Position numbers and translations under genes: made by a program
The notes under the pieces: generated by a model
The model's input: the letters and a program-made list of their open reading frames with translations, nothing else
Databases searched by the model: none
What the model was told of the DNA's origin: nothing
In this document: in pieces, positions 44,557 to 55,680 of the stretch
Layout: each line of letters begins with the position of its first letter
How positions within the stretch are numbered: the stretch's first letter is position 1
NCBI GenBank assembly: GCA_037179515.1
Contig: JAXCGZ010021070.1
Span: 21,993-85,992 of the forward strand
Length of the DNA stretch: 64,000 nucleotides
From: Halocaridina rubra
Taxonomy: Eukaryota > Arthropoda > Malacostraca > Decapoda > Atyidae
Direction: 5' to 3'

Positions 44557-44989
44557 ATGGCTAGCACCAATGCAAAAATTGAACCTTTTAATCCCAAACT
44601 AATGAACTTTGATGTGTGGATGTCCATGCTTGAGGCACATTTTGCCCACAGTGGTATAACTGAAAGTGCTAAAAAAAAAAATTGTTTGCTTGTTTCAGTA
44701 GGAAGTGAAGTATATAGCACTCTGGCTAGTCTGTGTGCCCCAGATATGCCTCATCTTAAGATTTTTTTTTTCTGATTTAAGAGAGATTTTGGAAGGTCAT
44801 TTTATTGTCAAGCCTTCTTATCACAGAAGCTTAATAGAATTTCAGCAAAGAATAAGGAAACCTGGTGAAAATCTGCATAATATTTATGCTGATCTCAAAG
44901 CACTTGCCAAAGACTCCAAAGTTGAGCCTGGATATCTGACTACAGTGTATATATTCAATATATCAGCATCTGGAGGTTCTCGAACATAG
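44557..44989 (+). pseudogene. LTR-retrotransposon gag remnant, frameshifted
   Basis: ATG at 44557 gives M-A-S-T-N-A-K-I-E-P-F-N, then F-D-V-W-M-S-M-L-E-A-H-F and S-V-G-S-E-V-Y-S-T-L. A poly-T tract near 44765 shifts frame, and the sequence continues I-V-K-P-S-Y-H-R-S-L-I-E-F and I-R-K-P-G-E-N-L-H-N-I-Y-A-D-L. This is the retrotransposon gag (capsid) pattern of Gypsy-type elements. No protease, RT or integrase follows. Confidence 0.7.
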
Positions 44990-45187
44990 ATTTTATCGTT
45001 GATTATCACCGATATTTTGCAGTCCCTTATGTATTTCAGCTATATAAAAAGTTTCTGACAATACAGTCATATGGGGTAGTTGTAAAGGCACTGCATAAGA
45101 GGGGTTTGGCAATACAATCATACGGGGCAGTTACAGAAGCACATAGACACTTCAGTGCTTTATCGCTTCTCAAGAAAAATTCTGTTA

Positions 45188-45189
45188 TC

Positions 45190-45223
<34 letters not shown>
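45188..45223. repeat. (TTA)n microsatellite, short
   Basis: Twelve TTA units. Confidence 0.9.
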
Positions 45224-45699
45224 TCTCTCTTTTTAAAGCCAAACAACAAATCGGGCTGGAAAAATAAGACTGTAAACCAAATGGACACAGAAGAGATGAC
45301 AAAAAAAATTATATCATATAAAATGGTACAATTCAGCATTGCAATAACAGCATTATTCAACTTTAATTTTAAAAGTTAAGCATGAAACTCTATTTAAGAA
45401 AAAAATTATATGTTCCCAACCTGAATTTCTGATTCTCCAATGACTCCAATATGACTAAGCAATTCCTTCCCCTTCCTAGTGATAGCTGGAAGAAAACGTC
45501 TTAAATACTGATTGTATTCTATCTGAAAAAGAAAAGAAAAGTGCACAGGTATAGAAACTGGCTGCATTTCCAATATTGCATGTAGCACGGAATAAGTCAA
45601 GTAAAGGCCGATGGAGAGGGTGATTAACACTTTGATATATTTTTTTTACAAGCACAGCGACCGAATACACTGTTTGGAAGTCAATTTACTATCAAAAGT

Positions 45700-47100
45700 T
45701 ACCCTCAGCATCTCGAACAAACTACTAAATATTAAAGTATCATTACCAATAAAGAGATTGACATACGGAGGGTAAAGCTCAGGACTTCGTTATTATCTTT
45801 TTTTGTGTTTTATTTGCATATTGCTTCATACCTCAAACGATTTACCAAACAATAGTTTTAAAAAGATCTCTACTCAGAAACTCAGCAACCTTCTAGTCTC
45901 ATGTTTGGAGATGAACAAACAGCTATTAAGCAAGCATCATCAACATAGGAAACTAGTTTGTTTCCATAACCTCTCCACGTGTTATGAGTGTACAGCATGA
46001 ACAGAAAGGGACCAAGTACACTACCCTTAAGGACACTGAGATCCCATTATCAACTTCACTGTAATGTACATCTACCCCATTTCTCTGAGTAATGCTACTT
46101 AAAAAATATACAATAATACTAAGAAAAGATCCAACAACACCCATATGTTTCTTGATTTAAATATGAGAGCCTCATAATTAGGACGATCAAAGTCCAATGA
46201 TTTCTGCATATCTGCAAAAATTTTGGAAGTGCATCACAAATATCCAGACCTTTATAAAAACCAACTGCATATTCAGAGAAAGTCCAGCACACTCTGCATA
46301 GTTATAGAGAAACTTTACCAACAGTCACTCGAAAATTGTAAACAAGTAAATTAACGAAGCTGGGCGGTAATCAGTGAATAATGCACTCTTAACAAAACCA
46401 TAAGATAGAGCAGTTACAATAACAATCCTCCAACAAGAAGGAAAACATCCAAACTTGAGCAGGTTTCGATATATCACTAAACATTTTGATGCCAGTAGAG
46501 CAGTACTTTAAAAAAAGAGAAAAAAAAATCCATTAGGATCAGTACCACCCTAGGCATCCAAATCAAGCAAAAGACATCCATGGGATCGAAATGCAAGAGA
46601 TGTTAGTAAACAACATTAAGACATACAGAGTTTAATGTCACTCTGCTTGCTATTAAAGACTTCATCTAAAATACCTGCTTTTCCTTTTAGGCAATGTAAC
46701 TCATTAGGGCTAAGAAATGGCAATACCTAGACAAATCAACACCAAATAAAGCAGGTTGTAGAGATGAGCACTACTGTTGTTGCTGATGTACATGTCCAGC
46801 TGCAGCATAAATAGAATGCACCTCAGTTCTGAGTTGCATATAATTTCTCCAAGTCAGATAAGATTGGTCTCAACGTCAGAGATTATATTACTGCTTGTTT
46901 CTCCAGATAGGCACAGCTACATTCATTACCTTACTCTCCAGGCTTTGGCTCCTCCAACTATCATCCATTTCCACAACTGCAGGAGCATATCAAGGAAACG
47001 AAATTTCACTCCAATTCGGAAGTGATCGCTGCTACAGAGGTCTGATTGAAGGCTCAACGTTCCGAGTTCTTTTCTCAGGGATTAGAAAAACTGAAGGACA
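45700..47100 (-). pseudogene. Non-LTR retrotransposon fragment (endonuclease end and reverse transcriptase)
   Basis: The minus strand near 46030-45900 encodes G-S-V-L-G-P-F-L-F-M-L-Y-T, then K-L-V-S-Y-V-D-D-A-C-L-I-A-V: the Q-G-S-V-L-G-P-type motif and the catalytic Y-x-D-D box of reverse transcriptase. Near 47010 it reads S-D-H-F-R-I, the end motif of a LINE endonuclease. Many stops intervene. This lineage is not the one repeated elsewhere in the window. Confidence 0.65.
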
Positions 47101-47159
47101 GATGCAGTGTGTGAATCTGAGAGGGGAATATGTTGAATAATATAATAATTAATTGATCC

Positions 47160-47680
47160 TCCTAAATCTTCTTATACCCAAAGCTAGGACTTTTTCAGCA
47201 CCCCTCCCCCTCAGTATGATTAATGCATACAGGGCTGGACTGTAAGCTAAGACATTGTAGTTTTTCCATTTCTACACTGTTTGCTCAGTACACGGTATAG
47301 TCAAGGAGCTAAGATGGGTAAGATGGGTTGAATTAGCTTTCTGGTGAATGGGTGCGCCTTTTTACTCTGTCATCCACCTTACAAGGTGGAATACGCACAT
47401 CAGACTATCGTTAGGTGCTCTTTCTCCAGCTTAACTGCAAAATAGCCTAACTGACCTAACCTGACCAAACATTATGACAACAGGAATTCTCTCGTTTCTT
47501 TAACATCCTTAATTATTTATTATTACGCACAATACCTTCAATTGGTGACTATATGATGCGTATTCACCAGCTGCTCCAATATATAAATTCCTATATTAAA
47601 ATCTCAATAACAACTATTACATTTTTCAACATTGTATTTTCGCATATTTATGACACAAGGAGGTAGAGGAATCAGTGGGT
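47160..47680. other. Intergenic, nothing recognised
   Basis: No feature supported between the LINE fragment and the CT array. Confidence 0.4.
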
Positions 47681-47684
47681 TTGA

Positions 47685-47773
<89 letters not shown>
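47685..47773. repeat. (CT)n microsatellite
   Basis: TC dinucleotides with a single CC interruption near 47712. Confidence 0.97.
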
Positions 47774-47775
<2 letters not shown>

Positions 47776-47908
47776 GTCAAAGGTTGAAGAATGATAGATG
47801 CTTCGGCTGATAATGAAGAGCTGACATTTATTCTCTATCTGTTTAATTTTCATTTCGTATAAATGTCATAATATGTTTAGCGTGAGAATATTAATCTCTG
47901 CCCTTGAC

Positions 47909-47909
<1 letters not shown>

Positions 47910-47981
<72 letters not shown>

Positions 47982-48000
47982 GTTGTTGCTATTATTATTA

Positions 48001-48075
<75 letters not shown>
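47910..48075. repeat. (TTA)n microsatellite with GTT/GCT interruption
   Basis: About 165 bp of TTA units joined directly to the 5'-truncated end of the RTE-like LINE at about 48085. Confidence 0.95.
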
Positions 48076-48084
48076 GTCATTGTG

Positions 48085-48965
48085 TGAAAGAAGGAAGTTG
48101 CGGGTGAATATTGGTAAAAGTAAAGTAATGAGATTCATGAGGAGTGTTAATGTTGGCAGATTGAATGTAGGAGTGCATGGGGAGTTGCTTGAAGAAGTTG
48201 AGAGTTTTAAGCATCTGGGGTCGCAAGTATCAAGGTGTGGACGAGTGGATGTAGAGATAAATCACAGAGTGAAGGAAGCAAGTAAATGTCCATGTGGGTT
48301 GAAAAGTGTAATGAAAAATAGTTGAATGTAATAGAGAAGAGGTGTTTGAGAGGTATGATTAGTGTATCTAGAAAAGATATAGTAAGAAATGAAGATGTCA
48401 GGGAGAGAACGGGTGTTGGAATGAATCTGTCGGATAGGTTAGATCAGTGTGTGTTGATATGGTTTGGACACATGGAAAGGATGAGTGATGAACGAATAGT
48501 GAAGAGAGTGTGGAGTGCAGAAGTGATTGGAGTTAGGTCAAGAGGAAGACCTAGAATGAGGTGGATGGATGGAGTGAAAAGAGAACTGAATGCACGTGGA
48601 ATGCCAGTGGAACAGGAAACAGTGCGTGCAAGAGGTAGGAATGAGTGGAGGAAGATTGTGCATTTATGACGCGGCCCTAAGGGATTTCTCGCACCTTGCT
48701 AGCGCAGTGAACTATTGTGGACGGATGTGAGAGGAGTTGCCATGCGATGGAGCGGTGGGGGTAAACCAGCTGCGGCTGTCGGAACTCATTGTAGAATAAC
48801 CTTGCCCGCCTATCTTGTGAGTGACCCAAGCAGGGTGGAAGGGGAGGGGAGAAGTGGTAACGATTTATCCCAAAGGAGCTGAGAGGAGTGGTTGAGGTAT
48901 GTGTGAGATCATGGTGAATGAGCGTTTCTTGGCTCGGCCACCGCCCTTACAAGGGGGAACGAGGC
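48085..48965 (+). mobile_element. RTE-like LINE, 5'-truncated 3' portion
   Basis: The plus strand encodes R-K-L-R-V-N-I-G-K-S-K-V-M-R-F and V-E-S-F-K-H-L-G-S-Q-V-S. From 48322 it reads C-L-R-G-M-I-S-V-S-R, L-S-D-R-L-D-Q-C-V-L-I-W-F-G-H-M-E-R-M and R-S-R-G-R-P-R-M-R-W-M-D-G-V. This is the C-terminal part of RTE-type reverse transcriptase. The 3' tail (48665-48965) is the one shared with the 31.3- and 43.2-kb copies. It is the youngest-looking copy, with long intact stretches. Confidence 0.85.
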
Positions 48966-48991
48966 ATATGCATATGTATGTATGTATGCAT

Positions 48992-48993
<2 letters not shown>

Positions 48994-49054
<61 letters not shown>
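48994..49054. repeat. (TTA)n microsatellite
   Basis: TTA array just after ATGTATGTATG repeats at the 3' end of the RTE-like copy. Confidence 0.95.
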
Positions 49055-49129
49055 GACAATTTCCAAAAGGACACATTACTGCATTAATTGACTTATTTTT
49101 TTCTATTAATAACCAAATAAAATGGCACA

Positions 49130-49206
49130 CACACACACGGGAATATACGAGCTTTGGGCTCTTTCCCGTAAACACAATCAGGTAATCACAATTAGGTAAT
49201 CACATA
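49130..49206 (+). mobile_element. CR1-like LINE, 3' terminus only
   Basis: Plus-strand tail GAGCTTTGGGCTCTTTCCCG followed by AATCAGGTAATCACAATTAGGTAATCAC split as two units of about 14 bp (ACAATTAGGTAATC type). Identical tail structure appears inverted at 60170-60240 and 63110-63180. Confidence 0.7.
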
Positions 49207-49456
49207 TTCACGCACTCATACACATGCATCCACACATACACAGGCACAAACATGTTAGGTAAATACATACATTTACTCACCGTGTCCTTCACTTTGGCAG
49301 CCTTAGCATTTGCTTACGTCACAAGGTGCATGAAGCTCCACGGGGCGAGATTTGATTGGACGGAAGGTATGAATCACGGTTGTATTTTCTTATTATATTG
49401 AGATTTTAAGCGCATTATCTGTCTAGCTATTTTTCTACCAATCTACCTATCTATTG

Positions 49457-49458
<2 letters not shown>

Positions 49459-49546
<88 letters not shown>
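49459..49546. repeat. (AT)n microsatellite
   Basis: About 88 bp of TA repeats. Confidence 0.95.
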
Positions 49547-49550
<4 letters not shown>

Positions 49551-49609
49551 TTATTTTTTATTATGTAGGTGACTCAAATTAAGCAAGAGCGATAAATGGT
49601 ACAGAAAGT

Positions 49610-49804
49610 GTTCCGGTTTTACGTCACGGACTCCCTTTTCTACCAAGGGCTAGGACGGTTGCCTTCTTGCGAAGGACTTGTTTTGGCAGATGTAATCGTT
49701 ACCATGAGTGCATGCCCTTGCTAACCTCAGACCGTGACGGGGCGCGAACCCTCCACCTAACGCCTCAGAGTCGCGGACGCTACCGACTGAGCCACGGCGA
49801 CCAC
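49610..49804 (-). mobile_element. tRNA-derived SINE, family 1, copy 2, with target-site duplication
   Basis: A full copy in minus orientation. The flanks TAAATGGTACAGAAAGT (49593-49609) and TAAATGGTATGGAAAGT (49805-49821) are a 17-bp target-site duplication with two mismatches, proving LINE-mediated insertion. Confidence 0.9.
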
Positions 49805-49924
49805 TAAATGGTATGGAAAGTAAGTAGTAGTAATATAATTTATACTGAGTGTTCCTGTCTCACCTTTCAACTACTCCTTTCGGTTCTCGCCTACGAAATG
49901 AGTGTTGTATGTATGTATGTTTTT

Positions 49925-50335
49925 ACCTAATTGTAATTACCTACTTGTGCTTAAAGGAAAGAGCCCTGAGCTCGTAACTTCTCGTCTCCTGATCGGCTCC
50001 ATTTTGTACTTAGTGATACTTATCATACTTGTCCTTAAAACTATGGATTGAGTTAGCATTAACTACCTCCTCGCTTAGCGAATTCCAATTATCAACTACT
50101 CTTACACTAAAAAAGTACTTCCTAGTACCTCTAGTTCTAGTGCCAGCCATATCAAAATATCGATCTCTATCCACTCTGTCATAACCATGAAGGAATTTAG
50201 AAACTGTCACCATATCCCCTCTCAATCTTCTGGCTTCGAGTGATGGTGCATCTAATTCTCTCAGTCTCTCATAAAAACTGAGATTGGATATTTCTGGCAC
50301 GAGTTTCGTGGCATGTTTTTGAATTTTTCCAGCTT
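49925..50335 (-). mobile_element. CR1-like LINE, 3' portion
   Basis: The minus strand encodes P-E-I-S-N-L-S-F-Y-E-R-L-R-E-L, L-E-A-R-R-L-R-G-D-M-V-T-V and F-F-S-V-R-V-V-D-N-W-N-S-L-S-E-E-V. This is the C-terminal end of CR1-type reverse transcriptase. It is followed by the family 3' UTR. Confidence 0.8.
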
Positions 50336-50445
50336 AAATGCATGTTTGTATGTATGTATGTATGTATATATGTATGTATGTATGAATGTATGTTTGTATA
50401 TATGTATGTATGTATGTATATATGTATGTATGTATGTATGTATGC
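50336..50445. repeat. (ATGT)n-type simple repeat
   Basis: TGTATGTATG repeats with TATATATG interruptions. Confidence 0.85.
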
Positions 50446-50446
50446 A

Positions 50447-50640
50447 TTTACCTAATTGTGCTCACGGGTAGAACCCCATGCTAATAATTTCCCATCTCCT
50501 GGTCTATTTAATTTTTCACTCACGAAAACTTATCATATCTGTCCTTGAAACTACAAATACATTTAGCATTTACTGTTTCCCCAATCAGTCAATGCCAATT
50601 ATTAAATATTCTTACACTAAACAGCATTTCCTTACATTCT
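50447..50640 (-). mobile_element. CR1-like LINE 3' fragment, interrupted
   Basis: Same 3' end as the 49.9-kb copy but more diverged (GTGCTCACGGG, CTTATCATATCTGTCC, TCTTACACTAAA). It ends abruptly where the jockey-like element at 50642 begins. Confidence 0.65.
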
Positions 50641-50641
50641 C

Positions 50642-51415
50642 CAAAAAAAGATACTGCGACACCGGGACAGGCAAGAAAACGGCCCTAAACAGGACCGAGA
50701 ACCAAGAAAAGAATGAGATGAAGAAAAAGTAAAAGCCCAAAGACAAGGCAGAATCAAGAGAATGACACAAAACAAGAACAGGACATCCTGAAATAATAGT
50801 CGAAGTAATGAAGACCTAGAGTTATGGCAGGAGTAGGCCCCGAGATGACGATAGATCGCTTTTTAAAGGAAGATAGGTCATAAGAATCAGGAAAGTCAGG
50901 AGGAGGAGGAGAGTTCTAGACTCTGGAGGTGGATGGGAAGAAGTAGTCGTTGCACCGACCAATCCGCGAGCTACAAATATTCACACAGTACCTGTGAGAC
51001 GAGGCCAGTTGCGAGTGTTACATGGCCTCGGCAATGGGGAAGGGATGCAACTCATTAACTCATCAGAGCTGCAGTGGAAGTAGTAATGATAGAAAAGAGA
51101 AAGGGATGATACCTTATGGTGCAGAGAAAGAGAATCAAGATTAGAGGTAAGAGAAGGGTCACTGATGAGTCTGATTGCCTTGGAGTCAACCCTATCACGG
51201 AGAGAAGTATAAGAAGAAGCACCCAAGATGTGCTGGCTGTATTTTAAGCAGTGATTGATAAGACCTTTACAGATTTTGAGTACCTGAAAAGAGGAAAAGT
51301 AACAACGAAAACGAAGCAGAATCTCCAATTCCTTAGATACAGATTTAGAAATTTGGATTATGTGACTCTCCGAGACAAGTTAGAGACTTGAATACCCAAA
51401 CATGAGCCTTCTTAC
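50642..51415 (-). mobile_element. Jockey-like LINE, 5'-truncated, inserted in CR1-like sequence
   Basis: The 3' end is GCGACACCGGGACAGGC preceded by A-rich sequence. The minus strand encodes L-L-R-F-R-C-Y-F-S-S-F-Q-V-L-K, R-V-D-S-K-A-I-R-L-I-S-D-P-S-L-T and S-L-F-Y-H-Y-Y-F-H-C-S-S-D-E-L, all from the C-terminal third of the RT. Confidence 0.8.
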
Positions 51416-51950
51416 AAAACTACATGTACAGGCTTCGGCTGACCACTGACACATTTAAAAATAGAAATGGCCCTAAAATTGATTCCTGTGGAATTCCACT
51501 TTTAACCTTCCTCCACTCAGACACTGTGTGTCTTACTCTGACCACCTGCTCCTGCTCCCTTTTTCTAAGTAAGTTTTTATTCACTCCAAGACATTTCCAC
51601 GTAATCTTGCCATTACTTGCAAGTTCTTAATGAGTCTCTCCTTCTGAAAATCTAAGAATATGTGGTCTGACCAACCCTGTCTTTTATGTGGAGATTAAGC
51701 TTCCTCGTCAAAACATTCAAGAAAGTTTGTTAGCGTACACTTACCTTATCTGAGGCCATGTTGCCTCACTGCCAAAAAAGTTGAAGGACTCTAAGTGAAA
51801 AGAAATGTGGGTTCTCGTTAGTTTCCTCATAACTTTGCAAACTGTGCTAGCCAATGAAACAGGCTATAGCCTCTCATTTCCTTATTGAAAAGATTGGTAC
51901 CACGTTTGCTTGTCTCCAGCATCATGGAATCTCCCCACAGTCTAGCATCA
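51416..51950 (-). mobile_element. CR1-like LINE, reverse transcriptase palm fragment
   Basis: Minus-strand codons near 51930-51490 resemble the CR1 RT core: a C-W-R-Q-A-N-V-V-P-I-F block at the right end and Q-E-S-I-L-G-P-F-L-F at the left end, with stops between. It probably belongs to the same original copy as 52970-53560 and 50447-50640. Confidence 0.55.
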
Positions 51951-52250
51951 GCCGCCCGTTGCGATACTACAGCTGAAGAGTCTTTTGACCTTATATAGGA
52001 TTGTCTATGGCAGTTTGATGTTAAGTCTTCCTTCAGTTACGGTTCTTTTCTATGCCTGAATCAACATTGAATATTCGTGGATATTCGTTATACATCTCCT
52101 ATTATCCCTTCACATCTAACAAGTCACAACACTCCCCATCTCTGCTTCTCTTTACTTTATGTTTTCTTCGTGCTCAGGTCCGATGAGGGCAGATTTATTT
52201 TTTATTTTTTTGGCCGGTACTGGTGTCACAGTCATAAAAAAAAAATATAA
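51950..52250 (+). mobile_element. LINE 3'-UTR copy with poly-A (unit X, copy 1)
   Basis: From GCGATACTACAGCTGAAGAG to GGTGTCACAGTCAT followed by an A-run at about 52238. About 290 bp match 63600-63870 closely, including both termini. The A-tail marks the 3' end of a plus-strand retroposon; no coding part is included. Confidence 0.7.
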
Positions 52251-52370
52251 TGCATAGTGCTACAGATAATGGTGCAGAACATATTTTAAGTACACATGGG
52301 GATATATCGTCAGGCCCATATATCTATGAAAATGGAATTCCATTATAGCTTTGCATACTCTTATAGGTGA

Positions 52371-52955
52371 AAGTCGCCGTGGCTCAAGCGACTCAGAGGC
52401 GTCAGGTCGAGGGTTCGCACCCCGTCACGGTCTGAGGTTAGCAAGGGCATGCACTCAGGGTAACGATTACATCCGCCAAAACAAGTCCTTCGCAAGAGGG
52501 CAACCGTCCTAGCCCTTGGTAGAAAAGGGAGTCCGTGACGTAAAACCGGAACAACAACAAGCTGCCTCATCTCACAGGTACTGTGTGGAGATTTGTAGCT
52601 CGCGGATTGGTTGGTGCAGCGACTGCTTCTTCCCATCTACCTCCTGACTCTGGAACTGTCTTCCTCCTTCTGTTTTTCCTAATTCTTATGACCTTTCATC
52701 CTTCAAAAAGCCGATCTATCGTCATCTCAGAGCCTAGTCCTCCATATCTCTGGGTCCTCTTTACTTTGACTGTTTTTTTTCTGTCTGTCGTTTTCCTTTG
52801 TGTGACATTACCTCATCTCTGCCTTGCCCTTAACCTTTTTCTTTTCCTTCGTCTTGGTATTTTCTCGTGCCCGGGCCTTTGCTGATGAGGGCAGTTTTTG
52901 CCTGTCCCTGTGCCACACTCTTAAAAAAAACAAACAACAACAACAACAACAACAA
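52371..52955 (+). mobile_element. tRNA-derived SINE, family 1, copy 3, hosting a nested LINE and flanked by one target-site duplication
   Basis: The SINE body runs from 52371 to about 52552 and has lost about 12 bp of the tRNA-like part (AAGCG joined to ACTCAGAGGCG). It ends in an AACAACAACAA tail. A jockey-like LINE lies inside that tail, which resumes as AACAACAACAAC at 52933-52955. CATACTCTTATAGGTGA (52354-52370) and CATACTCTAATAGGTGA (52956-52972) are the duplication, so the SINE landed first. Confidence 0.85.
52560..52930 (+). mobile_element. Jockey-like LINE 3' end, plus strand, nested in SINE tail
   Basis: Encodes C-V-E-I-C-S-S-R-I-G-type codons starting CTGTGTGGAGATTTGTAGC, followed by a long 3' UTR to CCTGTGCCACACTCTT and an A-run. 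This is the opposite orientation to the copies at 32.2, 50.6 and 54.2 kb. Confidence 0.78.
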
Positions 52956-52969
52956 CATACTCTAATAGG

Positions 52970-53560
52970 TGAAAAGATGATGTTCTCAAATACTTTTCCA
53001 TGTTCTCATATCTTTGCAATATAGAGGGGTAAAGTATTCTCTACTGTAATACGGATTGGAACTCCTTGATCAATTTTTGTGGATCTGTCTATTTTTCCAG
53101 TAATCCTCCTGTCTGTCCTTTCTAACTTTAAAACTTGTTCTTTGCTCTTTAATTTCCCTATGAAAAAGCTGTAGATAAGCTTGGGATTTTCCTCAGTTTT
53201 CCTTCTAATATCTCTCATATACCCTTTCTGCCTCTCTTCTTTTCCTTAAATACTCATTGCTTGCTCATTTACAGTGTTGCCAATTACATTCATTATTGAG
53301 GCATTTCTCGTTGGCATATATAATTTTTACTCTAGTAGCTAATATGCAATGTCTGTCCTCAATATTGTCCCCTCAAAAAAAAAAATACTGCAAAATGATC
53401 ATTAGTCTGCTAGTAATCTCCTTTTGGATAGTTTGCAGATGCAGAGAGGAAATATCACTGTGATAAGTATCCATCACTTGTGAATGGGGTCCGGTGTTTG
53501 TAAAGAAAATCGTCAACTCTTCTTTGAACCGACATACCTTTAGTGTTCAGTCTTATGCAC
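52970..53560 (-). mobile_element. CR1-like LINE fragment (endonuclease end to RT start)
   Basis: The minus strand near 53180 reads E-N-P-K-L-I-Y-S-F, then K-E-Q-V-L-K-L-E-R-T-D-R-R-I-T, the linker between endonuclease and RT in CR1-type LINEs. The coding continues at 52260-52350 (Y-G-P-D-D-I-S-P-C-V-L-K-I-C) across the SINE insertion. Confidence 0.65.
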
Positions 53561-54200
53561 AGTGTAACCTGCTCTGTTTAAGCTGATTCGAGTCAGTTAT
53601 TTAATCACTAATTATTGCAATCATCCATATAAATTTCGAAGAAAAACTATATTGCTGACCAAGATGGATGTCTAAAATCAATATTTCCCGATTTAGAACG
53701 GTGACCAGTCATCACAAAAAACAAGATGAATTTTAAATATTATACGTTAACGATATCACGGGAATCTAATTCACTGCACGAGATTTCGCGGGTGTACTTT
53801 GCTGCCAGACGAAAATTTCAAAGAGTAATTCCCCCAATAACGCATACCACGTGGATAAAACATTATCCAAAGAGTATGTATTTTTGTCAGTGATGATATA
53901 TATTGTATATTAATGTATTTATGGCCTAAAACACTATTTCTCTCATGTTTAGTATTTGGTTATATAGAGGAAGGTATCTTTGGCATAATTGTTGTTTGGC
54001 ATTGGAGGTAATTTTTATTGCAGTGAATTATGCCACAAGTGATACTCGTATATTAAACTAAATCTCTCTCTTGATATATCTGGGAAGCGCCATTTCTTCT
54101 CCTCCGTCTACTTCTTCTCCTCTTCCATCTAGTTCTTCTCCTTCCACTCCTCTTTATGCTCATTCATTACTTAAGTCCGAAAATTTATATACTTTTGTAT
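53561..54200. other. Intergenic, nothing recognised
   Basis: AT-rich sequence without a supportable feature. Confidence 0.4.
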
Positions 54201-54207
54201 GAGTGTG

Positions 54208-55245
54208 ACACCGGGAGAGGCAAAAAAATTGACCTCAAAAGGCCCGGATACCAAGAAAAGATTGAGATGAAGAAAAAATAGAAGCTTAAAGGCAAGGCAG
54301 AAATATGAGAGTAATACACAATAGGAAAAGGACAGGCTGGAAGAATAGTCTAAGTAATGAAGGCCTAGAGATATGGAAGAAGTAGGCCCTCAGATCACGA
54401 TAGATCCGCTTTTTGAAGGAAGATTGGTAATAGGAAATTGGAAAAACAATAGGAGAAAGAGACTTCCAGACTCTAGAGGTGGGATGAAGCAGTCGCTGCA
54501 CCGACCAATCTGTAGGTTACAAATTTCCACACAGTACCTGTGAGACGAGGCCCGTTGGCGAATGTTACACGGCCTCGGCAGTGGGGAAGGGATACAACTC
54601 TTCAACTCATCAGAGCAACAATGGAAGTAATAACGATAGAAAAGAGAAAGGGACGACACCTTACGGTGAAGAGAAAGTGAAGCAGGATAGACAAGGGTCA
54701 TTGATGAGTCTGATTGCCACAGATTCAACCCTATCAAGGAGATAAATATAAAAAGGAGCACCCCCAGATATGTGAGTAGTATTCTAAGCAGGGAAGAATA
54801 AGACACATACTGATTTTAAGTAACTGGAAAAAGATAAAGTAATGACAAAAACGAAACAGAACCCCAAATTATTTTAGTTACATTTGTAGAAATTTGGATA
54901 ATGTGACCCTCAAGACAGGTTATAGGTTATTTAGATTCCTAATATTGTCTTAACAGAATTAAGACAATAGGGCTATCGGAAGGAGAAGATAAAGAGATAT
55001 ACAGAAAATGTGTCTTGGAGGCAATAGATTTAACTAACTTTTGGGTGCCCCACTCAGATACTCTCTCTAAATCGGAATTAATAATTAAAGAAAGAGTAAT
55101 ACGAGACTGATTACGAGCAGCAGATGAAGGTTGTGAAGAGAAGGAAGAGGAAAAAATGAATGCTAGAATCGTCAGCAAAAGCGTGGAGAAGAGGGGAGGA
55201 TGGGGATTGGAGAATATTGTTGATGAAGAGAAGGAAATTAGGAAG
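54208..55245 (-). mobile_element. Jockey-like LINE, 5'-truncated, longest RT portion
   Basis: The 3' end is GTGACACCGGGAGAGGC. The minus strand encodes H-A-F-A-D-D-S-S-I-H-F near 55170, which holds the catalytic F-A-D-D box. Then come R-V-S-E-W-G-T-Q-K-L-V and S-L-S-S-P-S-D-S-P-I-V, and further along V-S-S-L-S-L-F-Y-R-Y-Y-F-H. The frame is broken several times. Confidence 0.8.
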
Positions 55246-55358
55246 AAAACTGTACTTTGTATTTTGCGAAAGGGTCTATTGAAAGAGGAAAAGGTCCATT
55301 ACAAACTTCACTACTTGCAGAGTAAATAGTGTGTTTTTCTTGAAGGAACTAAAAAAAT

Positions 55359-55563
55359 TAAAGCCCTGATATAGTATTCAAGGCTATGTATAGCTAAGGG
55401 CTTTCTTGTGAAGATGGACTAAAACCCTAAAGCCCTGCTAATAGTATCCAAGGCTGAGTAGGGCCTAGGGTTGGCCTGTAAAGAAGGGCTAAAAGCACGA
55501 AAGCCCTCTTCATAGTATTCAGGGCTATTTATGTCCTCGGACTACCCTGTATAGAAGGGAAAA
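55359..55563. repeat. Tandem repeat, unit about 70 bp, three copies
   Basis: Units start AAAGCCCT at about 55359, 55429 and 55500 and share ATAGTAT-CCAAGGCT or similar and AAGAAGGGCTAAAA. Copies are about 70% alike by eye. No coding role evident. Confidence 0.7.
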
Positions 55564-55680
55564 TGGAAACAGAGCCAAGTACATTATACCTGTTTAGAGG
55601 AGACAACACCTCACAAATATAGCCAGCCAAACACCTAAAGAAATATATATGCACAAACGTCACTATAAAGTAGTTTTCCA

